From Thalassobacillus devorans (lineage in GTDB: Bacteria > Bacillota > Bacilli > Bacillales > Halobacillaceae), in assembly GCF_900176565.1 (NCBI RefSeq), contig NZ_FXEH01000006.1:496001-560000 (forward strand): 64,000 nucleotides of DNA, in the 5' to 3' direction. Position 1 is the first letter of the stretch. Each line of letters starts with the position of its first letter. This document shows positions 26,007 through 34,355 of this stretch, piece after piece. Under the pieces are notes generated by a model. It saw only the letters and a program-made list of their open reading frames with translations, did not search any database and was not told the DNA's origin. The position numbers were made by a program, and so were the translations under genes.

Positions 26007-26174
26007 ATGGCACTGTTATTTCAATCGCTTGTAATTGGTTTTATATTTGGATTAGTTATCTTACTGGTAAATCGCGATAAACCTAAGAAATTCTTGATTT
26101 TTATTAAATACTTTTTCGTAGGTATGGCTGGTAATTTTTTATATGAATGGATAATGAATAATCTGTTCAGCTAA
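26007..26174 (+). CDS. Small membrane protein (55 residues)
   Basis: This short gene starts at ATG 26007, behind TTAAAGGAAG. It begins MALLFQSLVIGFIFGLVILL, a membrane segment, continues with the basic NRDKPKKF stretch, and has a second hydrophobic stretch IKYFFVGMAGNFLYEW. It ends at TAA 26172. No family is recognised. The 25.8-26.3 kb stretch otherwise holds array 3, the possible remnant noted separately and a family C piece. Confidence 0.5.
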   Translation: MALLFQSLVIGFIFGLVILLVNRDKPKKFLIFIKYFFVGMAGNFLYEWIMNNLFS

Positions 26175-26201
26175 CGAGGGCATTAGCTGGAATTCTGTTT
26201 C

Positions 26202-26239
26202 AGTATCTCGAAATCAAACCTTCCTTATAGGGGGGCGAT
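26202..26239 (+). repeat. Family C intergenic element, copy 3 (partial)
   Basis: AGTATCTCGAAATCAAACC and CCTTATAGGGGGGCGAT match the family core. The later GATTATTC hairpin is missing. Confidence 0.5.
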
Positions 26240-26344
26240 GATAGAGGGAATGAAAGAATTGATGTGCTGGCTAGAAACAGATTTCTTTCGTTTCTTTCTT
26301 TCATCTGTAATAATTACCTACATCGTTGAAAAAGGAGGCAGATT

Positions 26345-27445
26345 ATGACAAATCAAACTACAACGAAACCTTTATTTGAACCTTTTACTAGTGATAAATT
26401 AAACCTTCCGAACCGTACCGTGATGGCACCGATGACACGCGGATTCTCACCTGGAAATGTTCCTGATGAGGAAGTGGCGGCGTATTACCGCAGACGGGCG
26501 GAGAATGAAGTCGGGTTGATTATTACAGAAGGAACAGGGATTGACCATCCTGCTTCTGTGTCTGGTGCGAGTATTCCTGTGTTTCATGGAGAGAAGGCAT
26601 TGAACGGCTGGGCCAATGTGGTGAAAGAAGTGCATGAGGCCGGCTGTAAAATTGCACCGCAGCTGTGGCATGTAGGAATGACTCGCAGCAAGGGAGACCT
26701 TCCCAATGAAGAGGCACAGCCGGTGGGACCATCAGGTCTAAGCTTAGATGGGGAGAAAGTGAATGAACCATTATCTACAGAAGAGGTAGAGGCGTTGGTG
26801 GATTCCTATGCCAAAGCAGCAGCGGATGCGAAACGCCTCGGCTTTGATGCTATTGAAATCCATGGGGCTCATGGTTACTTGATCGACCAATTCTTCTGGG
26901 AAAACACCAATAAACGCACCGACCGTTATGGCGGAGGTTTCGTTCAGCGCACGCAGTTTGCCGTAGAGATTGTAGAAGCGTGCCGTCGTGAAGTCGGGGA
27001 AGACTTCACGATTATTTTCCGTTTCTCCCAGTGGAAAATGAATGACTTCCAAGCGAAATTGGTTCATACGGCTGATGAGCTGGAACGCTTCTTACAGCCG
27101 CTTGTTGAAGCTGGTGTTGATATTTTCCACTGCTCCACACGCAGGTTCTGGGAGCCTGAATTTGAGGGTTCCGACTTAAACCTTGCAGGCTGGACGAAAA
27201 AACTATCAGGCAAGCCGGTCATTTCTGTCGGTTCTGTCGGTCTTGATGGTGTCTTTACGGACTTCTCTGGTGCCGAAACAACAAAACTTGACGGATTAAT
27301 GGACAAATTGGATCGTGATGAGTTCGACCTTATAGCAATCGGCCGTTCGTTATTAATGGATCCAGAATGGGTGAAGAAAATCCATGAAGGCAGAGCGGAT
27401 GATCTGTTAGCCTTTAATAAAGAAGCGCTGCAAAAACTATATTAA
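26345..27445 (+). CDS. Old Yellow Enzyme family NADH:flavin oxidoreductase
   Basis: The 366-residue TIM-barrel flavoenzyme reduces activated C=C bonds with NAD(P)H. It has the N-terminal LPNRTVMAPMTRG, the substrate-binding/active-site block FDAIEIHGAHGYLIDQFFW, and TNKRTDRYGG. It also has the FMN phosphate-binding end GKPVISVGSVG and the DLIAIGRSLLMDPEW block. The His in HGAHGY region and the Tyr after it are intact. ATG 26345 follows AAAAAGGAGGCAG. It is transcribed alone, with terminators downstream. Confidence 0.9.
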   Translation: MTNQTTTKPLFEPFTSDKLNLPNRTVMAPMTRGFSPGNVPDEEVAAYYRRRAENEVGLIITEGTGIDHPASVSGASIPVFHGEKALNGWANVVKEVHEAGCKIAPQLWHVGMTRSKGDLPNEEAQPVGPSGLSLDGEKVNEPLSTEEVEALVDSYAKAAADAKRLGFDAIEIHGAHGYLIDQFFWENTNKRTDRYGGGFVQRTQFAVEIVEACRREVGEDFTIIFRFSQWKMNDFQAKLVHTADELERFLQPLVEAGVDIFHCSTRRFWEPEFEGSDLNLAGWTKKLSGKPVISVGSVGLDGVFTDFSGAETTKLDGLMDKLDRDEFDLIAIGRSLLMDPEWVKKIHEGRADDLLAFNKEALQKLY

Positions 27446-27462
27446 TGTAAAGTTCGAACACA

Positions 27463-27490
27463 GGCGTCCTGATAGCAGGGCGTCTTTTTT
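27463..27490 (+). terminator. Possible terminator after the Old Yellow Enzyme gene
   Basis: GCGTCCT and AGGGCGT pair with some G-T wobble, followed by seven T. Confidence 0.5.
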
Positions 27491-27536
27491 TACTGTTATT
27501 TTATACATGGACGATATGGCAAATCCAGGTCTTAAC

Positions 27537-27573
27537 AAAAGCGCAAATCCCTACTAAGGAATTGCGCTTTTTT
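27537..27573. terminator. Bidirectional terminator
   Basis: AAAAGCGCAA and TTGCGCTTTT arms, with inner TCC/GGA pairing and T-runs on both strands, lie between two converging genes. Confidence 0.75.
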
Positions 27574-27656
27574 AGTAATTGGAAAAATATTTTATCGTCT
27601 TTATACCAACGGATAAGATGAAGATACTAGCATAGAAAGAGTCCCTTCTATTTCAA

Positions 27657-28058
27657 TCAAACAGGTATTTTGTTGTTAATGATCTCCCTATCACTCGAAG
27701 TCTCGAAGCTTTGTTTTTTGTGGTAGCAGAAGTAGGAACCGAATAATAACAGGTAAAAGATCAAGAAAGAACTTACAGGATCTCCCACAGAAAAAGTCGA
27801 GTACATCGCTCCTGTGAGATCAATCGCAAACCCGGCGTACGCCCATTCTGTAATTCGAGGAAAACCAGGGACTAATATCGCAATCACACCCAGTAATTTG
27901 GCAACTCCGATAAATGGAATAATGTAATCAGGGTAGCCCAAGTGATTGAATAAGGTAATGGCATCGGGATGAGAAAGAATATTAGTAATCGCACTAAAAA
28001 GCATCAAAGCTGTCAGAAGACCTGTGGAAATCCAATAAGCAATTGAAAGTTTTTTCAT
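27657..28058 (-). CDS. DoxX-like membrane protein
   Basis: The 133-residue protein has four hydrophobic segments and a DoxX/DUF4870-like pattern: IAYWISTGLLTALMLFSAI, a helix with YIIPFIGVAKLLGVIAIL, and RITEWAYAGFAIDLTGA. DoxX proteins of Bacilli (for example CatD) are induced by quinones and thiol stress. It is transcribed away from the marR gene at 28239 and shares its promoter region, so joint control is likely. The start follows AAGGAGGAAAG on the minus strand. Confidence 0.75.
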   Translation of the reverse strand: MKKLSIAYWISTGLLTALMLFSAITNILSHPDAITLFNHLGYPDYIIPFIGVAKLLGVIAILVPGFPRITEWAYAGFAIDLTGAMYSTFSVGDPVSSFLIFYLLLFGSYFCYHKKQSFETSSDREIINNKIPV

Positions 28059-28195
28059 GTTTTCTTTCCTCCTTTCGTTTACTACGTTGTAAATTTTACC
28101 ATTGATAATAACGGGAGATTTCTTCTGAATTGCTAACTTTTTATGAAGGCTTGTACCGGATCATTACTTGAAATGAAGATGTTTTTTTCATATAA

Positions 28196-28207
28196 TTGAC
28201 TAGTCAA
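28196..28207. promoter_or_regulatory. Palindromic operator for the MarR regulator
   Basis: TTGACTAGTCAA is a perfect 12-bp palindrome. It lies immediately before TATAAT (28209-28214) of the marR promoter and between the divergent doxX and marR genes, an ideal place for autorepression. Confidence 0.6.
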
Positions 28208-28238
28208 CTATAATGTCGGAACTACTGAGGTGGTAGCA

Positions 28239-28676
28239 GTGAATTCCTATGAGAATATTGGGATTTTTATTCGAGATGTAGATTTAACCATTATCAATGC
28301 TGTTACAGATCAACTAAAGCCGTTCAACCTTGCTCCAGAACAGAACCTTATTATGCTTCTGCTTTGGGAGCAGGAAGGATACACACCAAATGAAATTGCT
28401 GAACAGTTAAAAAAAGATCGAGGCAGTATTACCCGTATGATTTATCGGCTTGAAACAAAAGATTATATCCGAAGAGAAAGTGATAAGAAGGATCGTCGAT
28501 CTTTCAAAGTCTATCTTACGGAGAAAGGAAAAGAACTTGGAAAAGAAGTTATCCCATTCACACAAAGTATTGGCGAATGCTTAACAAATGGGATCACGGA
28601 GGAAGAGCTAAATACTTTAACAAGGACACTAATGAAGATTAAACAGAATGCTCTTAATATTGGAGCTGAAAATTAA
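28239..28676 (+). CDS. MarR-family transcriptional regulator
   Basis: The protein of about 145 residues starts at GTG 28239, with GAGGTGG in front; GTG 28230 would overlap that site. The winged helix reads LLWEQEGYTPNEIAEQLKK, then DRGSITRMIYRLETKDYIRR, followed by the wing SDKKDRRSFKVYLTEKGKE. Its dimer-forming ends are intact. It likely represses itself, the FMN reductase downstream and the divergent doxX through the palindrome at 28196. The trigger is probably an electrophile or quinone, by analogy with YodB/MhqR, but no sensing Cys is obvious. Confidence 0.85.
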   Translation: MNSYENIGIFIRDVDLTIINAVTDQLKPFNLAPEQNLIMLLLWEQEGYTPNEIAEQLKKDRGSITRMIYRLETKDYIRRESDKKDRRSFKVYLTEKGKELGKEVIPFTQSIGECLTNGITEEELNTLTRTLMKIKQNALNIGAEN

Positions 28677-28689
28677 GGAGGGTAATGGA

Positions 28690-29235
28690 ATGAAATTTGT
28701 CGTTATTGCCGGAAGTATCAGGAAGGAATCTTATAACAAGAAACTTGCTAATTATATCCGACTACGTTATCAGCAGAAAGCTGAAATCAAACTTTTACAT
28801 ATTGAAGAACTGCCTTTTTTTAACCAGGATGAAGAGGAAAATCCAGTAGCGACTGTAAGAGAATTTAAACAGAAGATAGTGGAGGCTGATGGTATTATCA
28901 TTGTTACACCTGAGTACAATCATTCTGTGCCGGGTGTTTTGAAAAATGCGATAGACTGGTGTTCCAGGGTAGACAAAGTCATGACGAATAAACCAGTGAT
29001 GATTGCGGGCGGTACGATGGGTGCACTAGGAACGGTCCGTGCCCAAATGCATCTGCGTCAGATCCTTAATGCTCCAGGTGTAGCCGCGCTTACTTTACCG
29101 GGAAATGAGGTTTTGATTGGCGCCATTCATCAAAAGATGGATGAAGAAGGAAAATTAATTGATGAACCAACGATTCAATTCTTAGATGACGTGATGAGTA
29201 ATTTTATCGGCTGGATAGAAAAAACAAATAAATAA
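28690..29235 (+). CDS. NADPH-dependent FMN reductase family protein
   Basis: The protein of about 181 residues starts at ATG 28690 behind AAGGAGGGTAATGG. It has the FMN phosphate loop GSIRKESYNKKLA, the VTPEYNHSVPGVLKNAIDW motif, and the isoalloxazine-contacting AGGTMGALGTVRAQMHLR. This is the flavodoxin-like azoreductase/quinone reductase group. It follows marR by about 14 bp and would be released from repression together with it. Confidence 0.9.
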   Translation: MKFVVIAGSIRKESYNKKLANYIRLRYQQKAEIKLLHIEELPFFNQDEEENPVATVREFKQKIVEADGIIIVTPEYNHSVPGVLKNAIDWCSRVDKVMTNKPVMIAGGTMGALGTVRAQMHLRQILNAPGVAALTLPGNEVLIGAIHQKMDEEGKLIDEPTIQFLDDVMSNFIGWIEKTNK

Positions 29236-29261
29236 ATAGATAGAATACGATGTTTTCGCTT

Positions 29262-29294
29262 GCTATTGCCTGAACTACTTTAGCATGCTCGGCA
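29262..29294 (+). repeat. Family A hairpin repeat, copy 13 (short)
   Basis: TTGCCTGA and TCGGCAGGCA arms flank ACTACTTTAGCATGC. The middle of the left arm is deleted. Confidence 0.6.
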
Positions 29295-29387
29295 GGCATT
29301 ATTTATGAATAAGTATGGAAAAAATGTGTAAATTGCATGTCCTTTTGATTACATCCGGCATTTCGGCCAAAATTTTTGTTAGTATAG

Positions 29388-29490
29388 AACCGTAGCACCC
29401 AGCTACCCAACGCCCGCCCCCTGGCGTTCGGTGAAATAACTTTCCAACATGAGCAGGGACGCAGACACTATGGTGTCTGCGTCTTCTTTT
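29388..29490 (+). ncRNA. Candidate structured leader or small RNA
   Basis: Three hairpins lie in a row: GTAGC/GCTAC (29392-29406), AACGCC/GGCGTT (29409-29428), and a strong terminator GACGCAGACAC/GTGTCTGCGTC followed by TTCTTTT (29458-29490). The block ends about 77 bp before pncA. It matches no riboswitch class I can recognise. It may be an attenuator for pncA or a stand-alone small RNA. Confidence 0.4.
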
Positions 29491-29566
29491 GTATATTTGT
29501 ATAGGTGAAAGTGTCTTTACAACTATACATACATATGTAAAATTATATCTGAGAGGAGGCGTTTGG

Positions 29567-30142
29567 ATGAACAGGTGTTTACTTGTGATTGATTATACGA
29601 ATGACTTTGTGGCAGATGATGGGGCGTTAACCTGTGGAAAGCCGGGACAGGAAATTGAAGGTGACATACAAGGGTTAGTGAAACAGTGGGTGGAAGACAA
29701 GGATGCTGTCGTTTTTGCAGTGGACTTGCATCACCAGGACGATCGGTATCATCCCGAACATAAACTATTTCCTCCCCATAACATTGAGGGAACCGATGGC
29801 AGGGAACTGTATGGTTCACTTCAGGGCTTGTATGAAAAAAACAAGGACTTGTCCCATGTGAAATGGATGGATAAAACACGTTATAGTGCGTTTGCAGGAA
29901 CTGACCTTGATCTTTATTTAAAAGAAAGAGGCATCCATGAAATTCACCTTATTGGCGTCTGCACGGATATTTGTGTGCTCCATACAGCGATGGATGCATA
30001 CAACTTAGGGTATTCCATCGTTGTACATGAGCGTGCGGTAGCCAGTTTTAATGAAGAGGGGCACCAATGGGCGCTTGGTCATTTTGAACATGTGCTTGGT
30101 GCCAACGTCATAAAAAGCAACGAACGAGCTGAAAAAGCTTGA
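29567..30142 (+). CDS. pncA: Nicotinamidase / isochorismatase-family cysteine hydrolase
   Basis: The start is ATG 29567 behind GAGAGGAGG, giving 191 residues. The catalytic triad is visible: Asp in IDYTNDFV, Lys in MDKTRYSAF and Cys in IGVCTDICVLHTAMDAY. The metal-binding DLHHQDDRYHPEHKLFPPH stretch points to nicotinamidase rather than other isochorismatase relatives. The enzyme turns nicotinamide into nicotinate for NAD salvage. A structured region with a terminator lies upstream, and a family A hairpin closes the gene. Confidence 0.85.
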   Translation: MNRCLLVIDYTNDFVADDGALTCGKPGQEIEGDIQGLVKQWVEDKDAVVFAVDLHHQDDRYHPEHKLFPPHNIEGTDGRELYGSLQGLYEKNKDLSHVKWMDKTRYSAFAGTDLDLYLKERGIHEIHLIGVCTDICVLHTAMDAYNLGYSIVVHERAVASFNEEGHQWALGHFEHVLGANVIKSNERAEKA

Positions 30143-30162
30143 GTTGGATAAGATGAATAAAG

Positions 30163-30205
30163 ACCTGCCCCCAGTGCGTTCATGTTTTCGTGCACTGGGG
30201 GCAGC
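30163..30205 (+). repeat. Family A hairpin repeat, copy 14
   Basis: CCTGCCCCCAGTGCG and a CACTGGGGGCAG arm flank TTCATGTTTTCG. It lies between converging genes and can end both. Confidence 0.75.
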
Positions 30206-30210
30206 CTCGT

Positions 30211-31737
30211 TTATTTAGCTTTTTTCTTATTGGGCGGGTGGAACCGTCCAATACCTAATTCTCTTCCCTCTTTATAAATAGCTTTGACAAAGCTGATGAC
30301 CATTAACAGCATGATAATAGAGAAAGGCAGAGCGGCAATAATCATCGTGTTCTGCAAGGCTTGCAGTCCGCCTGTATAGAGAAGGGCAAGTGCAGTAGCC
30401 GACAGCAGGACTCCCCAGGTCAGTTTGATCGTAGTTCCGGGAGTTTCAGAACCTCCGGTTGTCATCATCCCCAAAACGAAGGTTCCTGAATCAGCTGAGG
30501 TGATGAAAAAGGTGCCAATCAGGGTCATGGCTACAATCGAAGCAATCATTCCTAATGGCATATTGGAAAAAACACCGAAAAGTGACTCTTCTGTTGCCAG
30601 GGAGGAAATTGTGTCCACACCATTATGTTCCAGTGAGATTGCAGCACCTCCGAAGGTAGCAAACCATAAAAAGCCGATGACGGACGGGACGACCAACACC
30701 GTAAATACAAATTCCCGGATGCTACGGCCGCGGGAAACCCGAGCGATGAATACGCCGACAAACGGAGACCAGGCGATCCACCAGGCCCAATAAAAAATCG
30801 TCCAATTATTGATCCATTCCCGTGTTTCTTCATCTAACGGCGCGATGCGAAAACTCATAGTCGGAAGGTGTTGAAAATATGCTCCGATTGAGCTTGTAAA
30901 TAAGTTCAAAATGAATAAAGTCGGGCCTACGGAGAAAACAAGCAAGAATAAAAGACCTGCCAATCCCATGTTGACATTGCTGAGTATTCTGATCCCTTTC
31001 CCCAGGCCGGTCCAGGCTGAAATCATAAATAATACGGTGACGACCGCGACAATGATAAACTGCACCAGAATGCCCGTTGGGACATTAAACAAGTAGGATA
31101 AGCCGCCATTAATCTGTACTGCTCCAAAGCCAAGGGTGGTCGCAACACCGATAACTGTGGCAATAACGGCGAGGATATCAATAACTTTGCCAGTCACTCC
31201 ATCCGCTTTATCTCCAATGATGGGTTTCAACGTGGCACTAATCAATCCGGCATGTCCATGGCGGAAATTGAAGTAAGCCAACACAAGTGCCACTATCCCA
31301 TAGATCGCCCAGGCATGAATGCCCCAGTGGAAGAAGGTGTACTGCATCGCATCTTTGATTGCTTGATCTGTCCCCGTTTCTACGGTTGGCGAATTGATGG
31401 CATAGTGACTGATTGGCTCTGCTGTTCCCCAAAAGACAATTCCAATTCCCATACCTGCGCTGAATAACATAGCAATCCATGTTGGTCTGGAAAACTCGGG
31501 TTTCTCGTCTGCTTTTCCCAGCTTTATTCTCCCCAGTGGCGTCAGCAAAAAAGCGAGGCATACGAGCACGAATAAAGTGACGGCGATTAAGTAATACCAC
31601 CCTAGTTTGTTAGAAATGAATGCCTGTACATTCTCTGTTGTCTTTTCTAAGCCATCTGGCCATACAACCCCAATAATTACGAGCACCAGCATTATTCCTA
31701 CCGATATTTTAAAAACCGTTGTGAATTTTTCCTTCAC
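30211..31737 (-). CDS. BCCT-family osmolyte transporter (OpuD-like)
   Basis: The protein of about 508 residues has 12 hydrophobic segments and the BCCT signature MGIGIVFWGTAEPISHY. It also has FYWAWWIAWSPFVGVFIARV and the DSGTFVLGMMTTGG block. BCCT carriers import glycine betaine or choline with Na+ or H+. The likely start is GTG 31737, preceded by AAGGGGA; ATG 31755 is an upstream alternative. The gene fits salt-stress adaptation. The exact solute cannot be told. No regulator is adjacent. Confidence 0.9.
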   Translation of the reverse strand: MKEKFTTVFKISVGIMLVLVIIGVVWPDGLEKTTENVQAFISNKLGWYYLIAVTLFVLVCLAFLLTPLGRIKLGKADEKPEFSRPTWIAMLFSAGMGIGIVFWGTAEPISHYAINSPTVETGTDQAIKDAMQYTFFHWGIHAWAIYGIVALVLAYFNFRHGHAGLISATLKPIIGDKADGVTGKVIDILAVIATVIGVATTLGFGAVQINGGLSYLFNVPTGILVQFIIVAVVTVLFMISAWTGLGKGIRILSNVNMGLAGLLFLLVFSVGPTLFILNLFTSSIGAYFQHLPTMSFRIAPLDEETREWINNWTIFYWAWWIAWSPFVGVFIARVSRGRSIREFVFTVLVVPSVIGFLWFATFGGAAISLEHNGVDTISSLATEESLFGVFSNMPLGMIASIVAMTLIGTFFITSADSGTFVLGMMTTGGSETPGTTIKLTWGVLLSATALALLYTGGLQALQNTMIIAALPFSIIMLLMVISFVKAIYKEGRELGIGRFHPPNKKKAK

Positions 31738-31905
31738 GGTTTGGTCCCCTTCCATTTATGAAGATAGTTATATTATCTTGAAGGGAAACCGTTCTTATTC
31801 TTTATTTTCTGTTTTTGTAAAGGGTTTTTGCTTAATAAGAAAGAACTAAACTTTAAGGATAAACTTTTTATTGTAGCAGAGGGTGTCCATAAAGCAGTGT
31901 CAAAA

Positions 31906-32044
31906 GGACAAGTTAGCACTGTGAAGAGGAAGAGTTGTCCTTTAAGGAGTTCCAAAAGGACAAGTTAGCACCGTCAAGGGGAAAAGTTGTCCTCAAAGCA
32001 GGCAAATAAAGACAGGTTTTGATGAAAAAGAATGAGAGCTGTAG
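31906..32044 (+). repeat. Family B 52-bp tandem array 4 (3 units)
   Basis: Units start at 31906 (GGACAAGTTAGC), 31958 and 32010 (AGACAGGTT). The spacing is again 52. The last unit (GTTTTGATGAAAAAGAA) resembles the last unit of array 3. No family A hairpin is adjacent. Confidence 0.8.
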
Positions 32045-32069
32045 CAAAATTATAAAGGAGGTCATCACC

Positions 32070-32543
32070 GTGAGTATACGATTTGATGTGACAAGAAATA
32101 TCCAGGTACCTCAGCAAAAAGCTTACACATCTCTACTTGATCTGGATGCTGCTGAACATTGGATGAAAGGCTTAGTCCGGATGGAACGTTTGGATGAGGG
32201 GCCACTCAAAGAGGGAAGTGAATGGAAGGAAACAAGAAAGATGTTCGGAAAAGAGGCTTCTGAACATTTTGAGGTAGTCGAGCTTTCTGAGCCCGACAAA
32301 ATCGTCCTTCGCTGTGATGGTACGAAAGGAACAACCGGTAAAGGAGAATTTGTGTTTACATACCTTATCCATTCCTCAGGAGATTCTTCTGATATAAGAC
32401 TTAAAGGTGAGATAAATGAGCTTACTGGCTTGTCAAAACTATTTGGTAAGCTGATGGCCGGGTCCTTTAAGAACGCTTGTGCAAAAGATATGGATGCGTT
32501 AAAAGCTTATTTGGAGGGTGAAGAAAAGCGCCATTCAGGTTAA
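32070..32543 (+). CDS. SRPBCC (START-like) family protein
   Basis: The start is GTG 32070 behind AAAGGAGG; the upstream ATG lies inside the repeat array. The product of about 157 residues begins SIRFDVTRNIQVPQQKAY and has the WKETRKMFGKEASEHFEVVE and GKGEFVFTYL strands of the Bet v 1/SRPBCC fold. Members bind hydrophobic ligands or act as polyketide cyclase-like proteins. No specific ligand is predictable. An NAD(P)H oxidoreductase follows after 70 bp. Confidence 0.8.
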   Translation: MSIRFDVTRNIQVPQQKAYTSLLDLDAAEHWMKGLVRMERLDEGPLKEGSEWKETRKMFGKEASEHFEVVELSEPDKIVLRCDGTKGTTGKGEFVFTYLIHSSGDSSDIRLKGEINELTGLSKLFGKLMAGSFKNACAKDMDALKAYLEGEEKRHSG

Positions 32544-32613
32544 CGATGGTGAAGGCAGTACATAGCTCTCTGGTTTTCAATTTAGAACGGATGATGAATA
32601 GGAGGTGGTTGAA

Positions 32614-33159
32614 ATGAAAGTTTGCGTAATATATGGCAGTACAAGAGAAAATGGAAATACAGAACTTTTAACAGAAGAAGTCGTCAAAAACTTACCAGAC
32701 GTTACACGAATTGATTTGAAACGGTATCGGTACCACGATATTGTTGATCAACGACATGACATCAATGGATTCTCCCCAGTAGATGATGAGTATGATCAGA
32801 TCATTGATCAAATCATGGATTGTGAAGTTTTAATTTTTGCTACACCAATTTATTGGTATGGCATGAGCAGTGTAATGAAACGCTTTATCGATCGCTGGTC
32901 GCAAACGGTAAGGGATGAAAAATATCCGGACTTTAAAGAACAAATGAGTCAGAAAGAAGCATATTTGGTCGCAGTCGGTGGAGATGAGCCGCGAGTAAAG
33001 GGCCTCCCGCTTGTCCAACAGTTCCAGTACATCTGCGAATTTATCGGTTTGAATTATAAAGGATATCTCATAGGGGAAGGCGGTAAGCCTAAAGATATTC
33101 TTACCGATAAGAAGGCTATTGAGGATGCACAGAAGTTAGGGGAATTGATAAAAGGTTAA
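32614..33159 (+). CDS. Flavodoxin-fold NAD(P)H-dependent oxidoreductase
   Basis: The protein of about 181 residues starts at ATG 32614 after TAGGAGGTGG. It has the FMN-binding loop YGSTRENGNTELL and the motif FATPIYWYGMSSVMKRFIDRW. It also has the AYLVAVGGDEPRV strand of NADPH-dependent FMN reductases in the iron-sulfur flavoprotein-like group, but lacks the cysteine cluster for iron-sulfur binding. The role may be quinone or flavin reduction. Confidence 0.85.
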   Translation: MKVCVIYGSTRENGNTELLTEEVVKNLPDVTRIDLKRYRYHDIVDQRHDINGFSPVDDEYDQIIDQIMDCEVLIFATPIYWYGMSSVMKRFIDRWSQTVRDEKYPDFKEQMSQKEAYLVAVGGDEPRVKGLPLVQQFQYICEFIGLNYKGYLIGEGGKPKDILTDKKAIEDAQKLGELIKG

Positions 33160-33364
33160 ATGTACGGTTTTGAGACGACATTTCAGAAGCTAATTCTTTA
33201 TCCATGAACGATTGGCTTCTATTTTTATGAATAAGTGGCAGCACTTTGAAAATGTTAAGCTTCCCATAGTGGACCATTCTACTTTGGAAATTATTTATAC
33301 GGGTAGACAGCTCTTTTTGGCTTACATTAAAAAAGATTAAGTTTTATCAAAAGGAGCTAACCAC

Positions 33365-34222
33365 ATGTTTTCACATATTAAAGAATTACAGTATAATGCC
33401 AAGCCTTCCCAGCCTGATGCTGTTTATGCGAAAAAGCTGCAGGAAATATTAGGTGGGCAATTCGGCGAGATTTCCGTCATGATGCAATACCTTTTCCAGG
33501 GGTGGAACTGTAGAGGAAACAGTAAATACAGGGACATGCTGTTGGATATTGGCACCGAAGAAATTGCCCATGTCGAAATGATTGCTACCATGATTGCTCA
33601 ATTACTCGATGGTGCTCCCGCCCATGATCAGGAGCAGGCAGCCGAGGATCCTGTTGTGGAAGCTGTGCTTGGCGGAATGAATCCGCAGCATGCGATTGTG
33701 AATGGCTTAGGCGCGCAGCCAAATGACAGTTCTGGTTATCCATGGAATGCCCGTTATACCATTGCCAGCGGCAACTTACTTGCTGACTTCCGTGCTAATT
33801 TGAATGCAGAAACCCAAGGAAGACTGCAGGCGGTTCGTTTATATGAGATGACCACTGACCCTGGAGTCCGGGATATGCTTTCTTTCTTAATTGCCAGGGA
33901 TAAAATGCATCAAAACCAATGGATGGCTGCTATTGAGGAACTGGAGCAGACACAGGGAGCGGTCGTTCCGAGCACGTTTAATCCGGAATATGAAAAGCAG
34001 GATGTTGCCTATTCGTTCATGAACTTCTCGGAAGGGGAGGAAAGCAGCACAGGACGCTGGGCTAATGGTGCTGCCATGGATGGAAAAGGAACATTTGAAT
34101 ATGTCCAATCGCCTCAGGCCAATGGTCAAAAACCGGCCTTGACTCCGGCTCCGGCATTTATTCACGGTACGCCTCCTGGGCAGGCTGAACTAGCACAGGA
34201 TATGCCTTTACAAACGAATTAA
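33365..34222 (+). CDS. Manganese catalase
   Basis: The 285-residue protein breaks down hydrogen peroxide with a dimanganese centre. The ligands lie in GGQFGEISVMMQYLFQ, GTEEIAHVEMIATMI, AETQGRLQAVRLYEM and the FLIARDKMHQNQWMAA block. It resembles the vegetative YdbD/KatN-type proteins in length and has a Pro/Ala-rich tail (HGTPPGQAEL). ATG follows AAAAGGAGCTAACC. It is a single-gene unit ended by the terminator at 34231. In spore formers, related CotJC is a coat protein, but no cotJ neighbours are present. Confidence 0.92.
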   Translation: MFSHIKELQYNAKPSQPDAVYAKKLQEILGGQFGEISVMMQYLFQGWNCRGNSKYRDMLLDIGTEEIAHVEMIATMIAQLLDGAPAHDQEQAAEDPVVEAVLGGMNPQHAIVNGLGAQPNDSSGYPWNARYTIASGNLLADFRANLNAETQGRLQAVRLYEMTTDPGVRDMLSFLIARDKMHQNQWMAAIEELEQTQGAVVPSTFNPEYEKQDVAYSFMNFSEGEESSTGRWANGAAMDGKGTFEYVQSPQANGQKPALTPAPAFIHGTPPGQAELAQDMPLQTN

Positions 34223-34230
34223 TTATGATA

Positions 34231-34263
34231 AAAAGCTTGAATCAGCTGTGGTTCAAGCTTTTT
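34231..34263 (+). terminator. Rho-independent terminator
   Basis: AAAAGCTTGAA and TTCAAGCTTTTT arms form a strong hairpin after the catalase gene. Confidence 0.85.
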
Positions 34264-34355
34264 GTCGTTTTACATGGGGAGTCTTTAAGGGCGGGGTGTT
34301 GTGATAGGAACCATTTTCTATTACGCTTATTTTAACAGGAAGTAATAGAAAGCGA

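Noticed and set aside
30425-30793. Frame opposite the BCCT transporter
   Set aside because: It is a shadow of the transporter codons, with no ribosome binding site or family match.
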